Below are positions 1 to 10,030 of a DNA stretch of 64,000 nucleotides, in pieces; the first letter of the stretch is position 1, and the number at the start of each line of letters is the position of its first letter. This DNA is from JACKAQ01 sp020634975 [NCBI: Calditrichia bacterium] (GTDB lineage: Bacteria; Calditrichota; Calditrichia; RBG-13-44-9): positions 472,798 to 536,797 of the forward strand of contig JACKAQ010000003.1 in assembly GCA_020634975.1 (NCBI GenBank). Reading direction: 5' to 3'. The translations under genes were made by a program, and so were the position numbers. Under the pieces are notes generated by a model. The model was not told where the DNA came from. It was given only the letters and a program-made list of their open reading frames with translations, and made no database searches.

Positions 1-2
1 GT

Positions 3-1010
<1,008 letters not shown>

Positions 1011-1081
1011 TTTTTTGAAACGCAATCGACAAAGGAATAATTGAATTCAGCGAAAAAAGCAGGCGCTTTCCTTAAAATAGG

Positions 1082-1104
1082 CGTTCAAGGCTGAGCTTTG
1101 AACG
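1082..1104. repeat. REP-like palindrome, copy 1
   Basis: An intergenic inverted repeat: arms CGTTCAAGGC and GCTTTGAACG pair over 10 positions (one G-T wobble) around a 3-nt loop. It is followed by GAGGGAGATTAAA, and a similar string, CTTTGAAC-AAGGGGGAATAAA, recurs near 1177-1196. It resembles the dispersed CGTTC...GAACG palindromes seen in many bacterial intergenic regions. Confidence 0.55.
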
Positions 1105-1131
1105 AGGGAGATTAAAGACCGGCTTAATTCT

Positions 1132-1155
1132 CGTTCCAGGCTCCTGCCTTGAACG
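1132..1155. repeat. REP-like palindrome, copy 2
   Basis: Arms CGTTCCAGGC and GCCTTGAACG pair at 9 of 10 positions with a TCCT loop, 28 bases after copy 1. A third weaker stem (TTCAAA...TTTGAA, 1161-1182) follows. Together they fill most of the gap between thrC and the prenyltransferase gene. There is no T-run after the stems, so a terminator is less likely. Confidence 0.55.
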
Positions 1156-1242
1156 CTATTTTCAAAAAAGCGCTGCTTTGAACAAGGGGGAATAAATATG
1201 CTCATGAATTCCCATAACAACCTAACTAATTAACCGGTCCCG

Positions 1243-2073
1243 ATGCGAACATCAACAGCTGCATTCCAACTCACCCGCCCGTTAAACGTCGCTATTGCGA
1301 TGCTTTCTGTATTGATTGCCGTAATGATCACCCGGGTGGATTTCCACTGGCTGCCGGTTGTGCTGGCTTGCCTTTCCGCCGGTTTGATTATGGCGGGTGG
1401 CAACACCATCAACGATTATTTCGATATCGACATCGACCGGATCAACAAACCACAGCGCCCCCTGCCATCGGGCAGCATCACGTCGAATGCGGCTCGCCTG
1501 CTCGCTTATCTGGAATTTATCGCCGGAAATTTTCTGGCCGTGTTCATTTCTGATGCGGCATTTTTGATGGCGCTGTTTTTCACAGCGCTGATTTACTGGT
1601 ATTCCGCCCGGCTGAAACGCATCGCGCTGTGGGGAAATCTGGCAGTCAGTTTGTCGACGGCGGCGGCGTTTGTTTATGGTGCGCTGGCGGTCGGAAATCC
1701 TGCTGCAGGAATTTTTCCGGCAATTCTGGCATTCCTGTTTCATTTCGCCCGGGAAATTATCAAAGATATGGAAGATGTGGCGGGTGATCAGATAAACGGT
1801 GCTGACACACTGCCCATCCGCTATGGTATGCGTCCGGCGATCCGGCTGGTGTGGGCCATTTTTGCGGCGCTGCTCATTGCGACAATCATCCCCTTTTCGC
1901 TGGGCGATTACGGGCGAATATATTTTTCGATAGTGGTCATCGGCGTTTGGCCGGTAATCGCGTTTGTATCCGTTCGCATTTTTCAGACAACGCAACCCGA
2001 TGTTTTAAATAAACTTAGCAACTTGCTCAAACTGGATATGCTCATCGGTTTGATCGCACTTTTTTTTCGATAG
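1243..2073 (+). CDS. UbiA-family prenyltransferase, archaeal DGGGP synthase-like
   Basis: An integral membrane prenyltransferase of 276 residues with about eight hydrophobic segments. The first aspartate motif (NTINDYFDIDID, residues 54-65) runs into RINKPQRPLPSG, and the second is REIIKDMEDVAGD near residue 172. This wording is typical of digeranylgeranylglyceryl phosphate synthase, which adds the second geranylgeranyl chain in archaeal ether lipids. Relatives are known in FCB bacteria, often annotated geranylgeranylglycerol-phosphate geranylgeranyltransferase. The ATG follows ACCGGTCCCG, with no good ribosome site. It could instead act on a quinone or another polar acceptor, since UbiA substrates cannot be read from motifs alone. 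The next gene is a sphingolipid-type enzyme. Confidence 0.8.
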   Translation: MRTSTAAFQLTRPLNVAIAMLSVLIAVMITRVDFHWLPVVLACLSAGLIMAGGNTINDYFDIDIDRINKPQRPLPSGSITSNAARLLAYLEFIAGNFLAVFISDAAFLMALFFTALIYWYSARLKRIALWGNLAVSLSTAAAFVYGALAVGNPAAGIFPAILAFLFHFAREIIKDMEDVAGDQINGADTLPIRYGMRPAIRLVWAIFAALLIATIIPFSLGDYGRIYFSIVVIGVWPVIAFVSVRIFQTTQPDVLNKLSNLLKLDMLIGLIALFFR

Positions 2074-2263
2074 CCCGCCAAATTTTTCCAGCGAAATTTC
2101 ACTATCCGCAAAAATTTTCAGATCACAAAAATTAAACTTTTGATATTTCAAGTTCTTTTTTGTAATTTCTCAGCGATTAAAAAAGCGATATCCCGCCACG
2201 CGTTTGGCTGTTATCAAACGCAATTTTTTTACGGGAATTATCCGGATTTACAGTATAAAGGAG

Positions 2264-3469
2264 ATGAAATTGGACATTTTTGACAAATGTTTGGAATTTA
2301 CCAAAGCAACCGAATACCGTGACAAAGGGCTGTATCCCTACTTTATCCCGATTGCCGACAACCACGGTCCACGTGTGAACATGAACGGCAAAGAAATGCT
2401 CATGATCGGATCGAACAACTACCTCGGACTCACCAAAGATCCCCGCGTGGAAGAAGCCGCCATCAAAGCGATCGAAAAATACGGCACCAGTTGCTCCGGC
2501 TCTCGCTTTTTGAACGGGACGCTGGAATTGCACGTTGAAGCGGAACACAAGCTGGCAAAATTTATCGGCAAAGAATCGGCGTTGATGTTCACCACTGGCT
2601 ACCTCACCAATTTCGGTTCCGTGTCAACATTGCTGGATCGCAAAAGTGTGATCATTTCGGATCGCACCAACCACGCCTGCATCAACGACGGCATTTTACT
2701 GGCGAAAGGCACATTCCCGAGCATCACGCTGAAACGATATCAGCACAACGATATGGATGATCTGGAGCGCGTCATCAGCACGGTTGACATCGACAAACCC
2801 AAGCTGATTGCCACAGACGGCGTGTTCAGCATGGAAGGCGACGTTGTGCAACTGCCGCGATTGGTGGAGATCGCCAAAAAATACAACGCGCGGTTGTATA
2901 TTGACGATGCGCACGGCATGGGCGTTCTCGGCAAATCCGGGCGCGGAACGCTGGAACATTTCGACCTGATCGACGAAGTTGATTTGGTGACGACCACGTT
3001 CAGCAAATCGTTTGCATCGCTGGGCGGATTTATCGCCGGGAAAAAAGAAGTGGTCGATTTTATCAAACATTTTTCGCGAGCGCTGATTTTCGCGGCAGCA
3101 ATGCCACCAGCAAATACCGCAGCGGTGATCAAATCGTTGGAAATCATCGAAACGGAGCCAGAACTGGTGCATCGCGTTCAGCACAACGGTGCCAAAATGC
3201 GTCGCGAATTTCAGGCGATGGGCTTCGATACCGGCGAATCCGAACACACGCCGATCGTTCCGCTGCTCGTCCGCGATTTCGACAAAACGCTGGCATTCTG
3301 GAAAGCGCTGTTCGATGCCGGCATTTACACCAATGCCGTTGTCCCGCCCGGCGTTCCGGCGGATCGTTCGTTGCTACGCACAACCTACATGGCAACCCAC
3401 ACCGATGCCGATCTCGATGAAGTGCTCGATCGCGTCAAAAAAATCGCCAAACAAATGGATATTATTTGA
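2264..3469 (+). CDS. spt: serine palmitoyltransferase-type alpha-oxoamine synthase
   Basis: A fold-type I PLP enzyme of the AONS/KBL/SPT family that condenses an amino acid with an acyl thioester, here most likely serine with a long acyl chain to give 3-oxosphinganine. The PLP lysine is K248 (TTFSKSFASLGG), the cofactor Asp/His are in YIDDAHG (212-218), and the stacking His is H138. SRFLNGTLELHVE, DGVFSMEGD and the C-terminal VVPPGVPADRS..TYMATHT match bacterial serine palmitoyltransferases better than BioF or Kbl. AAAGGAG directly abuts the ATG at 2264, while a TTG at 2270 has a more normal 6-nt spacing, so the start may be two codons later. The ceramide-synthase-like GNAT gene follows. Confidence 0.78.
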   Translation: MKLDIFDKCLEFTKATEYRDKGLYPYFIPIADNHGPRVNMNGKEMLMIGSNNYLGLTKDPRVEEAAIKAIEKYGTSCSGSRFLNGTLELHVEAEHKLAKFIGKESALMFTTGYLTNFGSVSTLLDRKSVIISDRTNHACINDGILLAKGTFPSITLKRYQHNDMDDLERVISTVDIDKPKLIATDGVFSMEGDVVQLPRLVEIAKKYNARLYIDDAHGMGVLGKSGRGTLEHFDLIDEVDLVTTTFSKSFASLGGFIAGKKEVVDFIKHFSRALIFAAAMPPANTAAVIKSLEIIETEPELVHRVQHNGAKMRREFQAMGFDTGESEHTPIVPLLVRDFDKTLAFWKALFDAGIYTNAVVPPGVPADRSLLRTTYMATHTDADLDEVLDRVKKIAKQMDII

Positions 3470-3499
3470 TTTTACCCAAAATTACCCTTTTGGCAGATG

Positions 3500-3530
3500 G
3501 CCACCGGTTTACCACTGGTGGCTTTTTTTT
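3500..3530 (+). terminator. intrinsic terminator after spt
   Basis: The stem GCCACCGGT/ACTGGTGGC is followed by eight T, 30 bases after the spt stop. It partly separates spt from the next gene. Confidence 0.8.
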
Positions 3531-3647
3531 GCCGGTGGGATTTCCGGGCGTGTTGTTTAAATCAATATTTTTGCTTAAATATTAGCCTGTTTGGGCAGGG
3601 CATCAACAAAAAATCGTGTATTGTTACCGTCAAAAAAGGAGGCTGCA

Positions 3648-4775
3648 TTGGCAGGTAAAATTGACGTACGACCGGTGCAAACCAAAAAAGACCTGACGGC
3701 ATTTATCAAATTGCCGTGGAAAATTTATAAAAACGATCCAAACTGGGTTCCCCATTTGTTAATGGATCGCAAAAAGTTTTTTAACAAAGATAAAAATCCG
3801 TTTTTCAACGAAAATCCGACCCAGCTCTTTTTGGCGTATCGCGATGGCGAACTGGTCGGCAGAATCGGGGCAATTATCAACAAATTGCATAACGATTACC
3901 ACAAAGATAAAACCGGATTTTTCGGATTTTTGGAAGCAGTGGACGATCGCGACGTTTTTGAGTCGCTGCTAAACACTGCAAAAATGTGGCTTAAAGAACG
4001 TGATCGTGATTTGATGATCGGACCGATGAATCCCAGCACCAACGATGAAGTCGGTTTTCTCTCAGACGGATTCGATACGCCGCCCTATTTAATGATGACG
4101 CACACGCCGCCATATTACATCGAACAAATGGAAGCGCTCGGTTATGAACGCGCCAAAGAATTGCTGGCATACATGATTGCTTACGAAAATCTCACCAAAA
4201 ATCCGAAGCTGGACCGGGTTGCCAACGCGATTGCCAAAAAATATCCGGTAAAGATTCGCAAAGTGGATATGAAAAATTTTCGCGCCGAACTGGAAGTTGT
4301 CCGGGAAATTTACAACGATGCGTGGGCACCGAACTGGGGTTTCGTTCCGATGACGCCGCAAGAATTTGATTATGTAGCGAGCGATTTTAAACAGATTATC
4401 AATCCCAACGTTGCATTCATCGGCGAATACGACGGCGAAGCGATCGGTTTTTTGCTGGCGCTCCCCGATTACAACCAGGTTTTCAAAAAGATTCGCAGCG
4501 GTCGATTGTTCCCGTTCGGGCTGTTTACTTTTTTGTTTAACAAAAGTAAAATCAACAGCTTGCGGGTGATTACCCTTGGCATTAAACAAAAGTATCAACC
4601 CTTTGGCATCGGCTCGCTGTTTTATCAGGAAATTATCAAAAATGCGGCGCCGAACGGTTTTAACTCTGCGGAAATGTCATGGATTTTGGAAGACAACGAT
4701 TTGATGAACAAAGCAGCGCAATTATTGGGCGGTTACGTTCACAAACGATACCGGATTTACCAAACGGCATTATAA
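3648..4775 (+). CDS. GNAT-fold acyltransferase, bacterial ceramide synthase-like
   Basis: A soluble 375-residue protein with a GNAT fold in its C-terminal half. The N-terminal region (KIDVRPV...AFIKLPWKIYKNDPNWVP...) and the middle (GPMNPSTNDEVGFLSDGFDTPP, shown here as a description of residues about 125-146) resemble the long GNAT family that includes E. coli YghO and the Caulobacter acyltransferase reported as bacterial ceramide synthase. The place directly after a serine-palmitoyltransferase gene supports N-acylation of a sphingoid base, which is inference. The start is the TTG at 3648: AAGGAGG ends 5 bases before it. An ATG-like start further upstream has no ribosome site. A generic N-acetyltransferase role is the alternative. 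Confidence 0.7.
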   Translation: MAGKIDVRPVQTKKDLTAFIKLPWKIYKNDPNWVPHLLMDRKKFFNKDKNPFFNENPTQLFLAYRDGELVGRIGAIINKLHNDYHKDKTGFFGFLEAVDDRDVFESLLNTAKMWLKERDRDLMIGPMNPSTNDEVGFLSDGFDTPPYLMMTHTPPYYIEQMEALGYERAKELLAYMIAYENLTKNPKLDRVANAIAKKYPVKIRKVDMKNFRAELEVVREIYNDAWAPNWGFVPMTPQEFDYVASDFKQIINPNVAFIGEYDGEAIGFLLALPDYNQVFKKIRSGRLFPFGLFTFLFNKSKINSLRVITLGIKQKYQPFGIGSLFYQEIIKNAAPNGFNSAEMSWILEDNDLMNKAAQLLGGYVHKRYRIYQTAL

Positions 4776-4784
4776 CCAGCCAAT

Positions 4785-4818
4785 AAAAAAAGGAACGCGA
4801 CAGTCGCGTTCCTTTTTT
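4785..4818. terminator. bidirectional terminator
   Basis: The stem AGGAACGCGA/TCGCGTTCCT has a 3-nt loop, with A-run before and T-run after. It serves both convergent genes, the GNAT gene (+) and the TPR ATPase (-). Confidence 0.9.
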
Positions 4819-4846
4819 GTATCTGCATAATTTTATTAAAATTAAC

Positions 4847-7800
4847 TCAGTTGTTATAAAATATTTTATCAATCATTTCAGTTGCCGATTCGGGTGAAAT
4901 AATTTCGTTTTTCCCCCATTGCACGCCATTCTGCATCAATTCTTCCAGACAGGTTGCCAACAATTGCTGAAAAGTATCGGCACCCAATTCCTGATGACAG
5001 GAAACCAGGTTTGCCAGCACTTTTTCGACCATTTGGGTTTGCTGATTTTTTTGGAAATAAAGCAAAATTTCAACCTGTTTGGCGATAGCGCTGGTATGGG
5101 TTTTCTGCTCAAATTCGATGGAACTGAGATTCCCCAACACCTGCGAAATATTGAAAAAATCGCCGGTTTCTTCAAACAACGGCAACGCGGTATTATAGCG
5201 GTTCAGCGCGCGTTCCCAGTCGCCCAAATCGTGGAACACATTTCCCAAATTGAAATTGACTTCCGCCATACCCTGAAAATCATTACTGGCTTCGAAATTT
5301 TTTAACGCTTCAACATAATGATGCCGGGCGATATCCCAACTTTTTTGGGCATGATAAACAAATGCCAACGAATTATGACAAAAAGCCATTCCCCGAACAT
5401 TACCCAATTTGGTAAAAATATCCAACGCCTGTTCAAAACAGGGCACCGTTTTTTCCCAATCCAAATGCGCTTTGTAAATGTTGCCAATTTTTGAAAGCAA
5501 CTCCGCAACGCCAAGCTGGTTGTTCAAATTTTCCTTCAGAGACATTGCGTTTCTATACATATCTATTGCGTAAGATAGATCTTCACGTTGTTGATAAATA
5601 TCGCCAATTTCCTCAAAAATGCGGGCTACACCTGGCGATTCGCCCAACCGTTCATTAATGGCAAGCGCTTTCTCAAACAGCTCCAACGCGCGATCAGTTT
5701 CACCCATTTCCTGATAGACACGGGCAATTTGGGCAAAAATTTCGGCATATCTGCTTTCCTGTTTGGTATCGTGAAACAGCTCCTGCGCCTGATGGTAATT
5801 TTCCATCGCCAGTTCCCATTCCTTTTGGCGATGATGAATTTTTGCCAGCAATTCGTAAACCTCCGCCAATCCGGCGCGGTGTTCGTTTTCCTCAAAAATC
5901 TGGTGCGCATTTTGGAGATGAACCCGGGCATGCGCCAAATCGTTTAACTGCAGATAAATTGCGCCCATGTGTTGATATGCGGTAGCGAACGCAATCGGGT
6001 TGTTCAACTTCCGGTAATTTTCCGCGACTTGCTCGTATGTGTCAATTGCTTCGAGCCATTTTTTCTGCATCTCTTGCAATCTGGCAATTTCCATCAGCGT
6101 TCGTGCATTTCCGATGCGATCGCCGTGTGCGTTGCAAATTGCCATTGAGCGTTCAAAATAGGTTTGGGCATCCACAAGTTTGTGCTGCGCTTTTGCCAGT
6201 TGACCCAACTGATCCAGAATAATTTGTTCACCACGTGTATCTTTTATATCCTGAAAATATTCCAGCGAACGTTGGTAGTGATTATAGGCGTTCTGGCGAT
6301 TTTCTTCGATCAAATAAACTTCAGCCAAATGCTGGTGGCAGGCTGCCAATCTGGCAATATTTTTTTCGCGCTGATACAGTTGCGCGGCTTCCTGCAAATT
6401 ATGAGCGCTTTGGGTGGTGTTGCCTTTAAGTTTTGCGATTTGTCCGATATAAAACAGCGTTTCCGCACGGGTTTGGCTGTCGGTGTCCTCCTGCAAACAG
6501 GAAACCAGTGTCGTTTCAGCTTCGCCCCATTTACCCAACCGGAAATAAAGTATGCCGGTTCGCAGCTGTGCAGCTCTCTGCTCTTCAACGGTCTCAAGGG
6601 TCGGTAAACTCAAATTTTTCAAAAGGTTGAGTAAGTATTCGCATTGCTGAACCGTTAAATCCTCGATTTTGCTGATAGCGTTTATCAGCCCGATCGCATC
6701 TTCTTCACGTTCGGCAAAATAAAAATGCCCGGCACCCAATACCGCATCCCGGGAATCATTTTTGACGGAATAACGCTCGCGATACAATTGCCCGGCCTGA
6801 TTGTGCAACGCCCGGCGAATGTGGTCATCTTCCATTTGTGAGTTAAAAAATGTTCGCAATGTGTCCGGCAAATTATAACGAACAGCCTGGTTATCGTATT
6901 CCAATAGCTGGAATTCTTCAACCAGTTCCTCCAGTTTTTCCTGAAAATCGCCACCCCCGATTTTATCGTAAACTGCCTTCAGGAAACGTTCCTCTTCGGG
7001 AATCTCGAAAATGCTCAACGCGGTGCAAAAACTGTTCAACCGGCTATCTGTGCGAGCAAAGCCTTCTTTTAATGCGTTAGCAACGTAATATGACAACTGA
7101 ACTTCCTGAATTGCGGTGCCATCCGATTCGGGCATTTGTTCAACAAAGCGTTCCAGCTCGGTATCCGTATGCTGTTCATTTTGGAACCAGCCGCGGAAGA
7201 TGAGCATCCGTTCCGGATTGCCGCAAAGCTTGCTCGCCAATTGCCGTGCCAACATTCGCGGCAGCGACAACTTCCACAAATCGCGCAATAGCGCGCTGCT
7301 TTCGGAAACTGCCAATCCGTCATATCGATAAAACGCGATATTTTGGTTGGTTTCGATCTCCGGCAAATCGCGATCCAGCATCAAAAATTTACCGCCGAAT
7401 TCATCATTTTCGCTAATATTTTTCCAGCACAGTTGCACAAAATCCCGCAGGCGATAATCTTTTAACGCATGAATATCGTCCAGCACAAAAATGGTATCGG
7501 AAGCTGCAATTGCCGATGCAATTTCCGCCTCGTATCCCACAGCAGAGCCCGGAATTTGCAGTTCGGAAAACGCAGCAATACTTTTCAGAAACACATCGTA
7601 GGTTGAGTGGCTTTCGCTAAAACGGTAATAAAATACCTTCCCGATGGCGAGCGAGCGATTGAAAACCTGCTGATAAATATATGCGGAAATGAGCACCGAT
7701 TTTCCCGAACCGGCAAAACCGGTGATAAACAACAACGGGTGTTCCGCCAGCAATGGTTCCAGATTTCGCAATCCCCGAACCGGGAGCGCATGCCGTTGCG

Positions 7801-8476
7801 GTTGCCAGTAAATCATTTGCGCCGAGCCGGGTTGTTTTGGTAAAATTGTATCAGGACGCTCTTCGGCAACCTCTTCTTCGGGCAAATTGGCTTTTTGTTT
7901 TGGCGGCGACGCTATTTTTGGCGGCGCTTTTGGAGCAACTTTTTTGGCAGGTTTTATAACGGGTTCCGAAGGAATCTCTTCAGGTTCATCCGGCAGCATG
8001 GAAAACAATTCATCAAATTCATCCACAAATTCTTTTTCACCTTCCGAATCGGCAGAAAGTGCTTCACCCAAATAGCGAGTCATCACCGTTGTAGCCAGTT
8101 TTTCATTTTTGGCGAGTTTTTCGCGGAAAGCATTCAGAAAATCCGGCACAATTTTTTCAGAATTTCCCAAGCTGATAACTTGCGAAAAGCGTTTCGCAAA
8201 ATAATTATCCGGTACCGGCTTTCCGTCTTTTTTAAATTTGTTGATGATAATCGACAGCTTTTGGCGTTGAAGCGTTCGCAGCATCCGTTCTTTGGTTCGT
8301 CGGCTGCTCAAAATGCCTTCTGATGCAATATCGATGCTTTCGTAAAAGATACTCTCTGCGGCATCGATATCCGATTCGGGCATATCTTGCAGAGCGATAT
8401 CGTACATCAAAGCGGCGATAACACTTTGAGAAATATTTTTTAAAACGGTAGATGCGGTTTGTAAATTTGAACTCAT
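4847..8476 (-). CDS. STAND-type P-loop ATPase with C-terminal TPR array
   Basis: A 1209-residue cytoplasmic protein. Residues 1-160 are helical with no family I recognise, and 160-215 form a Pro/Lys/Glu-rich linker. A P-loop NTPase follows, with Walker A GFAGSGKS at 253-260 and Walker B TIFVLDDIH at 328-336. A winged-helix-like region comes next, then from about 640 to 1170 a dozen or more tetratricopeptide repeats (A-x-x-H-L-A-E-V-Y, A-x-x-Y-x-x-A-L). This is the layout of STAND switch proteins such as MalT, in which a sensor array releases an oligomerising NTPase. No DNA-binding or enzymatic effector is recognisable. The start is the ATG at 8476, with AGGGA 5 bases upstream. A TTG at 8539 keeps frame but lacks this support. 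Function is unknown. Confidence 0.85.
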   Translation of the reverse strand: MSSNLQTASTVLKNISQSVIAALMYDIALQDMPESDIDAAESIFYESIDIASEGILSSRRTKERMLRTLQRQKLSIIINKFKKDGKPVPDNYFAKRFSQVISLGNSEKIVPDFLNAFREKLAKNEKLATTVMTRYLGEALSADSEGEKEFVDEFDELFSMLPDEPEEIPSEPVIKPAKKVAPKAPPKIASPPKQKANLPEEEVAEERPDTILPKQPGSAQMIYWQPQRHALPVRGLRNLEPLLAEHPLLFITGFAGSGKSVLISAYIYQQVFNRSLAIGKVFYYRFSESHSTYDVFLKSIAAFSELQIPGSAVGYEAEIASAIAASDTIFVLDDIHALKDYRLRDFVQLCWKNISENDEFGGKFLMLDRDLPEIETNQNIAFYRYDGLAVSESSALLRDLWKLSLPRMLARQLASKLCGNPERMLIFRGWFQNEQHTDTELERFVEQMPESDGTAIQEVQLSYYVANALKEGFARTDSRLNSFCTALSIFEIPEEERFLKAVYDKIGGGDFQEKLEELVEEFQLLEYDNQAVRYNLPDTLRTFFNSQMEDDHIRRALHNQAGQLYRERYSVKNDSRDAVLGAGHFYFAEREEDAIGLINAISKIEDLTVQQCEYLLNLLKNLSLPTLETVEEQRAAQLRTGILYFRLGKWGEAETTLVSCLQEDTDSQTRAETLFYIGQIAKLKGNTTQSAHNLQEAAQLYQREKNIARLAACHQHLAEVYLIEENRQNAYNHYQRSLEYFQDIKDTRGEQIILDQLGQLAKAQHKLVDAQTYFERSMAICNAHGDRIGNARTLMEIARLQEMQKKWLEAIDTYEQVAENYRKLNNPIAFATAYQHMGAIYLQLNDLAHARVHLQNAHQIFEENEHRAGLAEVYELLAKIHHRQKEWELAMENYHQAQELFHDTKQESRYAEIFAQIARVYQEMGETDRALELFEKALAINERLGESPGVARIFEEIGDIYQQREDLSYAIDMYRNAMSLKENLNNQLGVAELLSKIGNIYKAHLDWEKTVPCFEQALDIFTKLGNVRGMAFCHNSLAFVYHAQKSWDIARHHYVEALKNFEASNDFQGMAEVNFNLGNVFHDLGDWERALNRYNTALPLFEETGDFFNISQVLGNLSSIEFEQKTHTSAIAKQVEILLYFQKNQQTQMVEKVLANLVSCHQELGADTFQQLLATCLEELMQNGVQWGKNEIISPESATEMIDKIFYNN

Positions 8477-8716
8477 GACGTTCCCTGATAATTTTTCACT
8501 CAAATGGCAGAGCCGATTCTCTATTTTCTCAATTTCCAAACAATTTGGGTTTGTAAAGCGGATTCAGTTCACAAATCGGCAAATCAATTATTTAATTTAG
8601 TGCAAGTTTCATATTTGGTGAAAAAGTCAGGAAATCCGCACCGGTGCTTGATTTGTTGGGATAGGCGTGATAACTTTGCACGCCGAAATAAATGAGGCAG
8701 AAAGCTCGGGAAAATA

Positions 8717-9748
8717 ATGAGAACCGTAGATTTACGCAGCGATACCTTAACCCGTCCAACGCCGGCCATGCGCGAAGCGATGATGACCGCAGAAGTGGGC
8801 GACGATGTGTTTGGCGAAGATCCGACCATCAACAAATTGCAGGATAAAATTGCCGAAATGACCGGCAAAGAAGCCGCGTTGTTTGTAACCAGCGGCACAC
8901 AGGGCAATCAGGTTAGCCTGAACGCCCAAACCCGTCCGGGACAGGAAGTGATCTGTGATAAAAATTGTCACATCTTCAATTATGAATGCGGCAGCGCGGC
9001 AATGCTCGCCGGAGTACAGCTAAACGCTTTGGACGGCAAAAACGGGCTGCTGAACAAAACCATGATTGAAGCAGCCATCCGTCCGGAAGATGATCACTAC
9101 CCCCAAACCGGATTAATTTGTTTGGAAAATACCCACAATCGCGGCGGCGGGAATATTTATCCCCTCGACGAAATGAGGTGCATTTACGAATTTGCGCAAT
9201 CGCAGCAGTTACCGGTGCACCTGGATGGCGCACGGCTGTGGAACGCAACCGTTGCTACTGGCATTTCGCTGAAAGAATATTGCCAATATACGGATTCCGT
9301 ATCCCTTTGTTTTTCCAAAGGTTTAGGTGCGCCGGTCGGTTCAATTGTTGCGGGTGATAAAGCGTTCATCCAGCGGGCGCATTTGTACCGGAAAGCCTAC
9401 GGCGGCGGTATTCGTCAGGGCGGTATTTTGGCAGCGGCGGCGCTGCACGCCATCGAGCATCAGTTGCCAAAACTGGCGGAAGATCACCGGCGGGCAAAGG
9501 CATTTGCAGAAGCGCTACACCAAATGTCCGGCATTCATGTGCCGCCGGAAACTGTGGAAACCAATATTGTCATTTTCGAAGTTGACCCTAAAAAAATTGA
9601 TGCTGCGGATCTGGTTCGCCAGTTGCAGGTGAACGGTGTGCTGATGTTCCAGTTTGGTCCAACCCGGATTCGCGCGGTAATGCATCTGCACATAACCGAC
9701 GAAGATGTGGCGTTTGCGCTACCTGTTTTTCGAAAAATACTGGCATAA
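8717..9748 (+). CDS. ltaE: low-specificity L-threonine aldolase
   Basis: A cytoplasmic PLP enzyme (343 residues, usual length) that cleaves threonine or allo-threonine to glycine and acetaldehyde. The start MRTVDLRSDTLTRPT is diagnostic. PLP is held by K201 (SLCFSKGLGAPVGS), D170/R173 (HLDGARLWNA) and the stacking H85. The ATG lies in GGGAAAATAATG, so the ribosome site is modest. It stands alone between the divergent TPR gene and trkA. Serine hydroxymethyltransferase or beta-eliminating lyase are excluded by the motifs. Confidence 0.93.
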   Translation: MRTVDLRSDTLTRPTPAMREAMMTAEVGDDVFGEDPTINKLQDKIAEMTGKEAALFVTSGTQGNQVSLNAQTRPGQEVICDKNCHIFNYECGSAAMLAGVQLNALDGKNGLLNKTMIEAAIRPEDDHYPQTGLICLENTHNRGGGNIYPLDEMRCIYEFAQSQQLPVHLDGARLWNATVATGISLKEYCQYTDSVSLCFSKGLGAPVGSIVAGDKAFIQRAHLYRKAYGGGIRQGGILAAAALHAIEHQLPKLAEDHRRAKAFAEALHQMSGIHVPPETVETNIVIFEVDPKKIDAADLVRQLQVNGVLMFQFGPTRIRAVMHLHITDEDVAFALPVFRKILA

Positions 9749-9869
9749 TCCTAACCGGTTTTTGACTTCTGAATCTATTTAATTTGATGAGTCATTTACC
9801 TTTTGTAATATGTGCCGATATTAAATTTTTATATAACTTGAGATAAGCCAACGGTATTTGGGTAGCGAA

Positions 9870-9886
9870 TTATCACTTTGTGATAA
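9870..9886. promoter_or_regulatory. perfect palindrome in the ltaE-trkA gap
   Basis: TTATCAC-TTT-GTGATAA is a perfect 7-bp inverted repeat 145 bases before trkA. A second imperfect inverted repeat (AAATCTGGGATT...AATCCCCAGATTT, 9888-9926) follows at once. The second could be a weak ltaE terminator, since only four T follow it. The first could be an operator. Neither role is shown. Confidence 0.35.
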
Positions 9887-10030
9887 CAAATCTGGGATTC
9901 CTGCAAATTCAGAAATCCCCAGATTTTCCGGTTCGCAAACACCAAATTATCGATGCGAAACGCTGACAAAACAAAAAATCGAATGTTTTTTTCATATAAT
10001 TTTTAACAAATTATTATCCATTATAAGACT

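Noticed and set aside
2100-2190. Bacteroidetes-type promoter TTTG-20-TAATTTC before spt
   Set aside because: The spacing and -7 match are imperfect, the region is AT-rich enough for chance matches, and better sigma70-type promoters exist elsewhere in the window.
8477-8539. TTG start of the TPR ATPase at 8539
   Set aside because: The ATG at 8476 has AGGGA at a normal distance, whereas the TTG has no ribosome site.
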